Source: Natrinema salsiterrestre (lineage in GTDB: Archaea; Halobacteriota; Halobacteria; Halobacteriales; Natrialbaceae). From it: a stretch of 64,000 nucleotides of DNA. The notes beneath the pieces were generated by a model. The model saw only the letters and a list, made by a program, of their open reading frames with translations, did no database searches and had not been told where the DNA came from. A program made the translations under genes and the position numbers. The stretch spans positions 248,001-312,000 of the forward strand of contig NZ_JAMQOT010000004.1 in the NCBI RefSeq assembly GCF_029502005.1, given 5' to 3'. Of the stretch, positions 43,554-51,045 are shown one piece after another; position 1 is the first letter of the stretch; every line of letters starts with the position of its first letter.

Positions 43554-44503
43554 GGTTCGATCGCCTCCGGCGGCTCGCCGTGGAATCGGGGGAGGGAATC
43601 GTCGACGCGCAGGCCGTGTTCGACCAACAGGTCGTCGTTCTCGAGGAGGTAGTCGACGAACGCCCGTCCCGCGTCCGGATCGTCCGTGCCGCGTCGAACC
43701 GTGGCGGTGTAGATCACCGGCGATCCCTCGACCGTGTGACCGCTCTCGGTGGTGTAGCTCGCCCGCGCGTACCGGTCTGCGGATCCGGGATCACCGAAGT
43801 TGTAGGCGTCGTCGAGTGTGCGGACGGCGACGTCGCGCTCGGTAGCCATGTTGGCGTAGGCGACCGCACAGGCGCTGTTTCCGCTTTCGACGCCGGCGAG
43901 CAACCGCGGTTCGTCGGGAACGCGGTGGACCTCGTCGGCCATCGCGTCGCGGAACCCCTCGAGTCCGTGCTCGCGTTCGGCGAGTTCGAAGAGGAGGAGG
44001 GCGCGATACCCCAGCGGATCGAGGTCGGGATCGCTGATCGCGATCGCGCCGTCGTCGGCATCGGCGAAGACCTCGTACCACGGCTCGCCGTCCGCGAGCC
44101 GTCGTCCCGGTTCGGTCTCCGCGGCGTAGCCGATCACGACCTCGTTGGCCGCGAACTCGACGTCCCACCCGGCGCAGTCGGGGTAGAGCCGCTCCCGCAG
44201 GAGGTCGACGTCGGCACCGATCACGACGTCCGGATACTTCGTCCCGTCCTCGACCAGCCGCAACAGGGCGTTGGTTCCGTAGTATTCGCCCTCGTATCCC
44301 AATCCCGAGTCGGCCTCGAAGGCCGGACCGACGCCGTTCTCGAGGGCGACGGCCAGACTGCCCGCCGCGAGCACGCGAACGCTGTCCGTCTCACCGAGAC
44401 AGCCCGCGGTTCCGACCAGCCCCGCCGTGAGCCCGCCGGCCGCGGCGAGGACGCTTCGACGGCCCCTCGGAGCCGATCCGGCGCAGCCGTCGCGACTGTG
44501 CAT
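43550..44503 (-). CDS. Molybdate/tungstate-binding lipoprotein
   Basis: The 317-residue protein has a twin-arginine signal and lipobox (GRRSVLAAAGGLTAGLVGTAGC), so it is a lipid-anchored solute-binding protein outside the cell. The mature domain is of the ModA/WtpA type: VRVLAAGSLAVALENGVGPA, GTNALLRLVEDGTKYPDVVI, SDPDLDPLGYRALLLFELAE and DPDAGRAFVDYLLENDDLL. It binds oxyanions of the molybdate/tungstate kind. The ATG at 44503 is used because it places the RR motif properly. A TATA-like GTATTTG lies 27 bases upstream. Confidence 0.9.
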   Translation of the reverse strand: MHSRDGCAGSAPRGRRSVLAAAGGLTAGLVGTAGCLGETDSVRVLAAGSLAVALENGVGPAFEADSGLGYEGEYYGTNALLRLVEDGTKYPDVVIGADVDLLRERLYPDCAGWDVEFAANEVVIGYAAETEPGRRLADGEPWYEVFADADDGAIAISDPDLDPLGYRALLLFELAEREHGLEGFRDAMADEVHRVPDEPRLLAGVESGNSACAVAYANMATERDVAVRTLDDAYNFGDPGSADRYARASYTTESGHTVEGSPVIYTATVRRGTDDPDAGRAFVDYLLENDDLLVEHGLRVDDSLPRFHGEPPEAIEP

Positions 44504-44524
44504 ACGTCCCGTTGGATCTACGGC

Positions 44525-44533
44525 ACAAATACA
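44525..44533 (-). promoter_or_regulatory. TATA box of the oxyanion-binding protein gene
   Basis: TTGTATTTG on the minus strand is centred about 27 bases before the ATG at 44503. Confidence 0.45.
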
Positions 44534-44541
44534 ACTGGTTT

Positions 44542-44569
44542 CGGTTCCTATATTGTGGGAACACAACCG
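44542..44569. promoter_or_regulatory. Inverted repeats upstream of the oxyanion transporter
   Basis: CGGTT (44542-44546) pairs with AACCG (44565-44569), and inside them TTGTG-GGAA-CACAA (44553-44566) is a perfect 5-base inverted repeat. The site lies just upstream of the TATA box of the binding-protein gene, where an activator or a metal-oxyanion regulator could bind. Confidence 0.35.
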
Positions 44570-44645
44570 AATATGGTTACGTCAACTGACCGGCTCCGGT
44601 CGCGGTGACGGACCGAATCGGTTCGTTCCTGACCGCCAGGTCGGT

Positions 44646-45194
44646 TCAACAGTCCGTTTCGTCGGTCGGCGTGCCAGCGTGAGAGAACTCGAGCCCCTCG
44701 AGCGAACGGATCGTCCCGACGAGGTCGTCGATCGAATCGTCGCCGCGTCCGATGACGGGGCCGCCGACGGCGGACGGATCTCGCTCCCCGACGAGGATCG
44801 TCGGAAGGGGAGACTGGGCGAACCCCTCCACGAGCACGGTGTCGTACCCCCGGCGTGCGAGTCGCTCGAGGCCCCTCGAGAGCGCCCGAATTTCGCGGTC
44901 GTCCGACTCGAGAAGGGCGTCCCCGTCGGGCTCGTGTGGATTTCGCTTCCCCCGCGTCGCGATGTCGAAGGTCAGTTCCGGCGTGATTCCGACGACGGTT
45001 TCGGCACCGGCGGTCCGGTGGCGGTGCGTGTCGGTCCCGGGGGTATCGATCTCGACCTCGTGGTGGATCGACTTGACGGTCGCGACGCGGCCGTCCGCGC
45101 CCAGTCGGGACACCAGTTCCTCTACGAGCGACGTTTTGCCCGAATCGCTCGGTCCGGCCACACAGACGGCGCGGAGAGTCGAATCCTGACACAT
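44646..45194 (-). CDS. mobB: Molybdopterin-guanine dinucleotide biosynthesis protein MobB
   Basis: MobB is a small GTPase-fold protein that assists the attachment of GMP to molybdopterin. The 182-residue protein has a Walker A motif (VCVAGPSDSGKTSLVEELVS), the conserved TVKSIHHEVEIDTPGTDTHRH and YDTVLVEGFAQSPLPTILVG. Two in-frame ATGs (45203 and 45194) are possible; the shorter is used. It is the last gene of the run that starts with the molybdopterin enzyme, 92 bases after the Mrp gene, and fits the need of that enzyme for bis-MGD cofactor. Confidence 0.93.
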   Translation of the reverse strand: MCQDSTLRAVCVAGPSDSGKTSLVEELVSRLGADGRVATVKSIHHEVEIDTPGTDTHRHRTAGAETVVGITPELTFDIATRGKRNPHEPDGDALLESDDREIRALSRGLERLARRGYDTVLVEGFAQSPLPTILVGERDPSAVGGPVIGRGDDSIDDLVGTIRSLEGLEFSHAGTPTDETDC

Positions 45195-45286
45195 AGATCT
45201 CATCTCGGTATCCGGTCACAAGACCCGTTCGAACGGTCGGCGAACGAGGGGAAGGGGCGGATCGCGGCTGCGTCGACGGTTCGGGA

Positions 45287-46564
45287 CTACCGCGAGACGG
45301 CCATCACCCACTCGTCCGGCCCTCGCCGGCGCACGTCGTACACTTCGAAGGCGTCACCGGTCGGTCCGTCGCGGCCGACCGCTGCGACGAGCTCCGTCGC
45401 GAGCGGCGACGGATCGTGATCGTTGATCAGGTAGAACGGCTCGCCGGGCTCGGTCGCGCGGAACTCCTCGGTGGCTTGCTCGTGGCGGATCGGCTTCGGC
45501 AGCCCGCGCAGGTCGAGCGCGTGATCGGGAACCGAGAAGTCGCCGACGTCCTCGAGGCGCTCGCGGACGGCGTCGGCGAGATCGGTCGCCTCGGCTGGCA
45601 CGTCGTCGTCGAAGTCCCGAACGCGCTCGTCGAAGGGCAGTTCGCACAGCACCGGCTGGTCGAGTTCCCGCTCGACGTCCGTGTCGGGGAAGAGGTCGTG
45701 TTCGCGACCGCACTCGCAGGTGAACCCGCGCATGTTGACGACCGTCCCGAGCAGCGGGACGCCGTTTTCCTCGAACAGCGTGGCGCTGCGCGAGGTGTCG
45801 TCCACGCTGGTCGGGTGGGGCGTACTGACCAGCACTGCGCCGTCGATCGGCAGCGTCTGCAGCGCCGTCAGGACGATATCGCCGGTCCCCGGCGGCAGGT
45901 CGACGACGAGAGTGTCGAGCTCGCCCCACGCGGTGTCCTCGAACAGCTCGCTGACGGCCTCGTGAGCCATCGCGCCGCGCCAGGCCAACGGTTCGTCGTT
46001 CGCGATGAGGCCGACGCTCATCGCCGTGAGATCGTCGGTCTCGATCGGCTCGGCGCGTCCCTCCGCGTCGGCAGACACCGGCCCCTCGAGGTCCAGCAGT
46101 TCCGGCACGTTCGGCCCGTAGAGGTCGGCGTCGAAGATGCCGACGTCCCGATCGGAATCGGCCGCCAGCGCCCTGGCGAACTGCGTCGAGACGGTCGTCT
46201 TGCCGACGCCGCCCTTGGCGCTGGCGACGGCGATCACGGTGTCGACGCCCGCCGGACCGTCGATTTCGTCGTCCGCGGCCGCATCGGGCGCGTCGCCTTC
46301 GACCGTCGCACGCTCGACGCCGGGCGTCTTCAGGACCCGCCGCCGGATCGCCTCGGTGACGTCCTCCGCGGTCGGGTCGTCGAATCCGGCGAGATCCGCG
46401 GCGATCCGAACGGCCCCCTCGTCGGCCGAGACGTCAGTGACCAGCCCGGACTCGAGCACGTCGCCGCCCAGATCCGGGTCTTCGACGTCGCGCAGGCCGT
46501 TCCGGACGCGGTCGGCGAGGTCGTCGGTCGGGACGTCCTCGGGAACGATATCGTGTTTCGCCAT
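45287..46564 (-). CDS. Mrp/NBP35-type iron-sulfur carrier ATPase fused to DUF2249
   Basis: The 425-residue protein has three parts: an N-terminal MIP18/DUF59 domain (residues 12-95), the Mrp/NBP35 ATPase domain with deviant Walker A SAKGGVGKTTVSTQ (117-124) and DTLVVDLPPGTGDIVLTAL, and a C-terminal DUF2249 domain (about 345-425, ALDLRGLPKPIRHEQATEEF, then FYLINDHDPSPLATEL). The cluster-binding site of Mrp proteins, normally CxxC, is reduced to CxC (RGFTCECGREHDLF). It is one base from the upstream gene within the molybdoenzyme run, so it may load iron-sulfur clusters onto that enzyme. Confidence 0.88.
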   Translation of the reverse strand: MAKHDIVPEDVPTDDLADRVRNGLRDVEDPDLGGDVLESGLVTDVSADEGAVRIAADLAGFDDPTAEDVTEAIRRRVLKTPGVERATVEGDAPDAAADDEIDGPAGVDTVIAVASAKGGVGKTTVSTQFARALAADSDRDVGIFDADLYGPNVPELLDLEGPVSADAEGRAEPIETDDLTAMSVGLIANDEPLAWRGAMAHEAVSELFEDTAWGELDTLVVDLPPGTGDIVLTALQTLPIDGAVLVSTPHPTSVDDTSRSATLFEENGVPLLGTVVNMRGFTCECGREHDLFPDTDVERELDQPVLCELPFDERVRDFDDDVPAEATDLADAVRERLEDVGDFSVPDHALDLRGLPKPIRHEQATEEFRATEPGEPFYLINDHDPSPLATELVAAVGRDGPTGDAFEVYDVRRRGPDEWVMAVSR

Positions 46565-46565
46565 G

Positions 46566-47231
46566 TTACCAGGCCTCGAATTCGTCGGCGTCTTCGTCGG
46601 GTTCGCGCTCGGTCATCAGCGTCCCGCCGTAGGGACGGTAGTCGAGGTCGTAGGTGTTCGCGACCGTATCCAGCGCGTCCTCCCGCTCGGCGATCGTTCC
46701 GGTATCGAACTCGAAGGCCTCGACGGCCGCGACCAACTCTTCGTCGGTCACTCGTCCCTCGGCGTAGCCCGCCGCGATGCCGTCGCGGAGGACGTCGGCG
46801 TTCCGGCGCAGCCGCGTCGCCTCGTCGAACTGCTCGCGCATGTCGTCGTCGAGCCCGCCCCGATCGAGGGGAATCCCCTCGAGCAACTCGGTCGCCCGCT
46901 CGTCGAACCCATCGGCCATCGTGAGCAGCTCGACGACCTGTCTTTTCGAGGTGAGCGACTGCCAGGCAGCACGGGCGTCTTCGGCGACGACGGCGTCGAC
47001 GGCTTCGGTCCACTCCGTCGAGCGCTCGACGTCCTCGAACGCCTGCGCGACGAACGCCCCCACGTGGTCGTCGGGGATCGTCACGCCGAGCGATTCCTCG
47101 AGAGTCGACCCCGAAGCGCTGCTATCGGTCGTACAGTCCGCGTCGTGCTCGTCGCGGTCACGGTTTGCGTTCGATTCGCCGTTCGCGCTCCGTGGCTCGT
47201 CCGTGGGTGTGCTGTCGAGTTCGTAGGTCAT
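46566..47231 (-). CDS. Helical protein of unknown function in the molybdoenzyme operon
   Basis: The 221-residue protein has a disordered polar start of about 45 residues (TPTDEPRSANGESNANRDRD) and then a helical domain (VGAFVAQAFEDVERSTEW, TSKRQVVELLTMADGFDERA, ATRLRRNADVLRDGIAAGYA). The end is acidic (TEREPDEDADEFEAW). There is no signal, helix in the membrane or metal motif. I do not recognise it. Its ATG overlaps the stop of the HEAT-repeat gene (47228-47231) and its stop is one base from the Mrp start, so it is firmly part of the operon. Confidence 0.8.
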   Translation of the reverse strand: MTYELDSTPTDEPRSANGESNANRDRDEHDADCTTDSSASGSTLEESLGVTIPDDHVGAFVAQAFEDVERSTEWTEAVDAVVAEDARAAWQSLTSKRQVVELLTMADGFDERATELLEGIPLDRGGLDDDMREQFDEATRLRRNADVLRDGIAAGYAEGRVTDEELVAAVEAFEFDTGTIAEREDALDTVANTYDLDYRPYGGTLMTEREPDEDADEFEAW

Positions 47232-48118
47232 CGTCGATCACGCTGTCCCTGAGTCAGTCCGTCGATCGAACCGGCCGGTCCCTGCCCCGGACCGGGCCCC
47301 TGCCGCTCCTGTTCCCGCCGTGATCCCGGCCCGCCGCCGGGTGCCGCGTCGTCGTCCAGTCCGGCGTCGATCTGCTCCGGGTCGACGCCGCGTGCCGTCG
47401 CGAGCGCTCGCTTCGCCGACCGCCGCACGTCGTCGCTGCGATCGTTCAGGCCGTGTCGCTCGAGGACCTCCTCGGCGCGGTCCGTCCCGAGGTCGCCGAG
47501 GCTGGTCGCTGCCTTCGCCCGGACGAACGCCTCCGGATCGCGGGCCAACACTGCGGCGAGGATCCGAACCGTCTCGCCAACGTCGTCGGCGTACTCCCGC
47601 AGGTAGTCGGCCGCGTACTCCCGAACGCCGGAGTGGGGATCGGTCTTGAGCTGTTCGATCAGCAACTCCTGTGACGCCGCGCCCGTCTTCGACAGCGCGA
47701 TGACGGCGTTGCGCCGCACCCAGCCGCTGTCGTCCTCGAGCGCGTCCCTCAGCGGCGTTTCGTTTCCGGGTTCGGCCCGCGACTGGGCGACGACCGCCTC
47801 GGCGCGGACCCACTCGTGGTCGTCGTTCAGCGCCGCCCGAATCGCGTCGCCGGCCGCGTCTCCGCCGTCAGCATCCGCGGCGAGGCCGAGCGCCTCGACT
47901 GCGAACTGCCGCACGTCCGGGGAATCATCCGCGAGCACGAGCTCGACCAGCCCCCCGATCGTCGCCGGTGTCAACCCGCCGTCGTCCGCCAGATCGATCA
48001 GTCCGAGCGCGGCGCGGCGCCGATCGCGTTCGAGATCGGCTTCGAGCCGCGCGCGGAGCGTTGCCTCGTCGTCGTCGGGTGCCCGACCGCGGGCACTTCG
48101 GTTCGCGTAGTCGGTCAT
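47228..48118 (-). CDS. HEAT-repeat protein in the molybdoenzyme operon
   Basis: The 296-residue protein is built of about six HEAT/armadillo-like repeats between residues 35 and 255, with repeated units such as SPDVRQFAVEALGLAAD, HEWVRAEAVVAQSRAE, SGWVRRNAVIALSKTG, HSGVREYAADYLREYA and EAFVRAKAATSLGDLG. Such solenoids hold protein partners. The C-terminal 40 residues are Gly/Gln/Arg-rich and disordered. No catalytic motif is seen. ATGA overlaps at both ends couple it to the gamma-subunit gene and the helical protein. It may act in assembly or scaffolding of the enzyme. Confidence 0.85.
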   Translation of the reverse strand: MTDYANRSARGRAPDDDEATLRARLEADLERDRRRAALGLIDLADDGGLTPATIGGLVELVLADDSPDVRQFAVEALGLAADADGGDAAGDAIRAALNDDHEWVRAEAVVAQSRAEPGNETPLRDALEDDSGWVRRNAVIALSKTGAASQELLIEQLKTDPHSGVREYAADYLREYADDVGETVRILAAVLARDPEAFVRAKAATSLGDLGTDRAEEVLERHGLNDRSDDVRRSAKRALATARGVDPEQIDAGLDDDAAPGGGPGSRREQERQGPGPGQGPAGSIDGLTQGQRDRR

Positions 48119-49155
48119 TCGAGTTTCCTCCAGTAGCTGACGAGCCACGCGGCGACCGTCGCGAGGACGATCGCCGCGGGCCAGTTCGTCGCGGCATCGA
48201 CGAGCCAGCTCGCGGAGTCGGTTGCGCTGGCCACGATACCGCTGTCGGCGCTTTCGGCCTCGCTGCCGTCGCCGTTCCCGCCGGCGTCGGCCTTCGCGAG
48301 CGTTCCGTCCTCCGTATCGAGCGTGAGGAACTCGTAGGACAGCGACTTCTGTCCGTTCGCCTCGTCGGCGCTTCCGTTCCAGATCGCGTACGTGAGGTAC
48401 ATCCGCTCGCCGTCCTCGAACGACGCATCGTACTCGCCGCTCGCGTCGTGCTCGCGCTGGAACACCACGGCCCAGCCGTCGTCGGTCCGCTCGCCGTTCG
48501 CCGCGACGGGCTGGGTCTCGGCGTTCGTCAGCGAGCCGTAGCCCATCGCGTAGTAGTTCTGCCCGTACCGAGTATACGAGGACTGGGAGAGCGGGTTCCC
48601 CGCCGCCTGTCCCGGCTTCGTCCGGTTGTCCGGATGCGGATAGGTGTACATGTCGCCACCCGGGTCCGACTCCGAGAACTGCCAGCTCGAGCGCCAGTAC
48701 CAGATGTTGACCGGATTTCCGTTCGCACCCATGGTGATCGGCGGCTCGTCCCCGCTCCGGAGCATGACCGCCGCGGCGTCGCTGTAGGCGGTCGGCTCGT
48801 TGATCTCCGTGTCCATCGTCGGGTCCTCCCACTCCATGCGGAAGGCGACGTGCGTGTCGTTCGTCACCGACTGAACCGTCACGTTATCGACGCTGCCGCC
48901 GCCATAGGGTGGAATCATCTGCTGATTCTGGAGCGAAACGGTCTCGGTCGGCGCGTCCTCCCACGCCTCGGCGTCCGGCTCCGTCGGCACTTCGTTGACC
49001 GACAGGAGCGGCAGCGGACCGCCCGTGAGGACGGCGACCGCCAGCACCTGCACGACCATCACGAGACACAAGACGATTGCGGCCAGCTTCGTGGCCGTGC
49101 CCGCGGCGGCCCGGTCGATCGAGAGCGGCCCGATCTCGATCGGCTCCGAACTCAC
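48115..49155 (-). CDS. Heme-b gamma subunit of a type II molybdoenzyme (EbdC/DdhC-like)
   Basis: The 346-residue protein looks like the heme-b subunit of the type II DMSO-reductase family (ethylbenzene dehydrogenase domain). It has one hydrophobic helix near the N-terminus (KLAAIVLCLVMVVQVLAVAVL) and one at the C-terminus (WPAAIVLATVAAWLVSYW). The outer domain has VQSVTNDTHVAFRMEWEDPT, AAAVMLRSGDEPP, NIWYWRSSWQF and YLTYAIWNGSADEANGQKS. The axial Met/Lys ligands of this family cannot be assigned with certainty. Electrons would pass from the membrane pool to this heme. Confidence 0.82.
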   Translation of the reverse strand: MSSEPIEIGPLSIDRAAAGTATKLAAIVLCLVMVVQVLAVAVLTGGPLPLLSVNEVPTEPDAEAWEDAPTETVSLQNQQMIPPYGGGSVDNVTVQSVTNDTHVAFRMEWEDPTMDTEINEPTAYSDAAAVMLRSGDEPPITMGANGNPVNIWYWRSSWQFSESDPGGDMYTYPHPDNRTKPGQAAGNPLSQSSYTRYGQNYYAMGYGSLTNAETQPVAANGERTDDGWAVVFQREHDASGEYDASFEDGERMYLTYAIWNGSADEANGQKSLSYEFLTLDTEDGTLAKADAGGNGDGSEAESADSGIVASATDSASWLVDAATNWPAAIVLATVAAWLVSYWRKLE

Positions 49156-49856
49156 GGCGTCTCACCCCCGTTCGCCGCGTCCGCCGAGACGCTGGGGTCC
49201 GGGTGCTTTCCGTTGTCGTAGGTCACCAGCTCCTCGACGAGATCCGCCGCGGCCTCGTAGGCCGGTTCGTCCGTTGCCCGGCGAAGGTCGTGTGCTAGCG
49301 CCGGCACGAACTCGACGAGGTGATCGGCGAGCACCGTCGCCTCGGCCTGCCCGACGCGCTCTGCGGCCGCCGGCTCGCCCGACTCGAGCGCGACGGCCCG
49401 CTGGCCGGCCAGCACCTGCGCCAGCTCGAGTTCGGCGGCGACGTGGTCCTGCCGTTCCGCGAAGTCGTCGCTGGGCTCGAGGCCGAACTCCTCCATCAGG
49501 CCGACGACGGTCGCGATCCGGCGCTGCTCGCTGCTGATCTCGTCGCGGGTCGTGTAGTGGGCCTCGTAGGGGATCACGGCGTAGGTCCCGTCGTCGCTGG
49601 GGAGGCCGAACAGCTCGTTGTAAGCCGTCTGGAGCTCCTCGAGCGGCGTTTCCTCGAGGGCCTCGAGCAGCGCGGTCGCCTCCTCGGAGACGGTGAGTTG
49701 CTCGGCGGCCCGTTCGATCCCCTCGCGGGCCTCGGGATCGAGCAGTTCGCGAACGGTGTCCTCGGTCGGGTAGGTAAACGCCGCGGCGGCGGCGCAGTAC
49801 AGCGTGGCCCGCGCGGCGTGGTACTCGGGATCGGGAGTGGTGTGTGTCGGTGTCAT
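49152..49856 (-). CDS. TorD/DmsD/NarJ-type assembly chaperone
   Basis: The 234-residue helical protein has the features of molybdoenzyme-specific chaperones: ARATLYCAAAAAFTYPTEDT near the start, LEELQTAYNELFGLPSDDGTYAVIPYEAHY (the conserved LxxxYxxLF and PYE region), and QDHVAAELELAQVLAGQRAV. These bind the Tat signal of the catalytic subunit until the cofactor is in place. It lies between the beta and gamma genes, as in ser/ddh operons (alpha-beta-delta-gamma). ATGA overlap with the gamma gene. Confidence 0.88.
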   Translation of the reverse strand: MTPTHTTPDPEYHAARATLYCAAAAAFTYPTEDTVRELLDPEAREGIERAAEQLTVSEEATALLEALEETPLEELQTAYNELFGLPSDDGTYAVIPYEAHYTTRDEISSEQRRIATVVGLMEEFGLEPSDDFAERQDHVAAELELAQVLAGQRAVALESGEPAAAERVGQAEATVLADHLVEFVPALAHDLRRATDEPAYEAAADLVEELVTYDNGKHPDPSVSADAANGGETP

Positions 49857-49863
49857 CGGTCTA

Positions 49864-51045
49864 TTAGGGCTGATTGGTCCACATCTCGCCCTCCCGGACC
49901 TCCATCTCTTCCTCGAAGGGGATGTCGACGACCTTGTTCCCCTTGCGGTCCCACCCCTTCACGCGGTTCTCTTTGACGGTGTAGGTCTCGATGAGGCGGG
50001 TGGTCGCGCCGAACAGCTGGAGGATCCCGAGGGTGTGGTGGCTCGGGTTTCGGACGCGGTCCTGGACGATCTTGATCGATTCCTCGAAGGTGCTGCCGGG
50101 CCACTCGTTTCGTTTGTCCTCGGTGTTCGGCGTGAACATCTGGGTGAGGAACTCCGGCGGCACGTGGTAGGGCGGCATATAGAAGACCTGCGGCCGCGTC
50201 CCGAACTGCGGGTACAGCGGCAGCGCGATCTTCTCGTCGCTCTTGGCGAGGTAGTTCACCGGACTCCGACCGGCCGCCGCCGACTTGTTCCCGCCCGGGT
50301 GGCCGGCGTCGGGACCGCGATTGATGTTGCCGTGCAGACGCGTCTTCCCGATACACGAGGAGACGCACCGCGGGACGTTGCCCTCCTCGATGCGCGGGAA
50401 GCAGCCGACCGGCTTCTCCGAGACGCCCGTCTCGGGGTTGTACATCGGCTTGTGGTACGGACAGGACTTCACACACTTCCGGTAGCCCCGGCACCGCTCC
50501 TGATCGAGCAGGACGATGCCGTCCTCCTCGCGCTTGTAGATCGCCTTCCGCGGGCACGCCGCGAGGCAGGCGGGGTTCTTGCAGTGGTTACAGAGCCGCG
50601 GCAGGTAGAACTGCCACATGTCGTGGTACTCGTCGTTCTCGAGGTCGCTCTCGACGACGTCGCCGGTGGGGTACTCGCCGTGGACCTGGTCGTCGCCCAG
50701 CGCGGGATACTCCCACTCCTCTTTCTGTGCGACGTAGCCCTTGACTGTCTCCCCGTCGTCGGCGGCCTCGAAGATGGTCTCGTCGTCCTCGAGATCGTCG
50801 AGCAGCCGCATGTCCCAGCCCATCGGATAGCCGCCGTAGGGCTCGGTCTCGACGTTCATCCACCACATGTACTCCTCGCCCTTCCCGCTCGTCCAGGTGG
50901 ACTTGCAGGCGAACGAACAGGTATTGCAGTTGATACATCGGTTGATGTTGATGATCATCCCCCAGTGCCAGTCGCGCTCCTCCTCGCGGTGTTCGTAGGG
51001 GTAGCTGTGCTCGCGCCCGAGTTGTGGATTGTAGGTTTCCGGCAT
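49864..51045 (-). CDS. Iron-sulfur beta subunit of a type II molybdoenzyme
   Basis: The 393-residue protein is a NarH/DdhB/SerB-like electron-transfer subunit. Four cysteine groups are seen: CINCNTCSFACKSTW near residue 36, CNHCKNPACLAACPRKAI, CRGYRKCVKSCPYHKP, and GCFPRIEEGNVPRCVSSCIG. In the third group Tyr replaces the cysteine as Trp does in NarH, suggesting one [3Fe-4S] cluster beside three [4Fe-4S] clusters. There is no signal peptide, so it would be co-exported with the alpha subunit. Its ATG overlaps the alpha stop at base 51045. Confidence 0.93.
   Translation of the reverse strand: MPETYNPQLGREHSYPYEHREEERDWHWGMIININRCINCNTCSFACKSTWTSGKGEEYMWWMNVETEPYGGYPMGWDMRLLDDLEDDETIFEAADDGETVKGYVAQKEEWEYPALGDDQVHGEYPTGDVVESDLENDEYHDMWQFYLPRLCNHCKNPACLAACPRKAIYKREEDGIVLLDQERCRGYRKCVKSCPYHKPMYNPETGVSEKPVGCFPRIEEGNVPRCVSSCIGKTRLHGNINRGPDAGHPGGNKSAAAGRSPVNYLAKSDEKIALPLYPQFGTRPQVFYMPPYHVPPEFLTQMFTPNTEDKRNEWPGSTFEESIKIVQDRVRNPSHHTLGILQLFGATTRLIETYTVKENRVKGWDRKGNKVVDIPFEEEMEVREGEMWTNQP

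Noticed and set aside
47228-48832. 534-codon version of the HEAT-repeat gene
   Set aside because: The N-terminal half lies inside the gamma-subunit gene in another frame and is Arg-rich; the HEAT protein starts at 48118.
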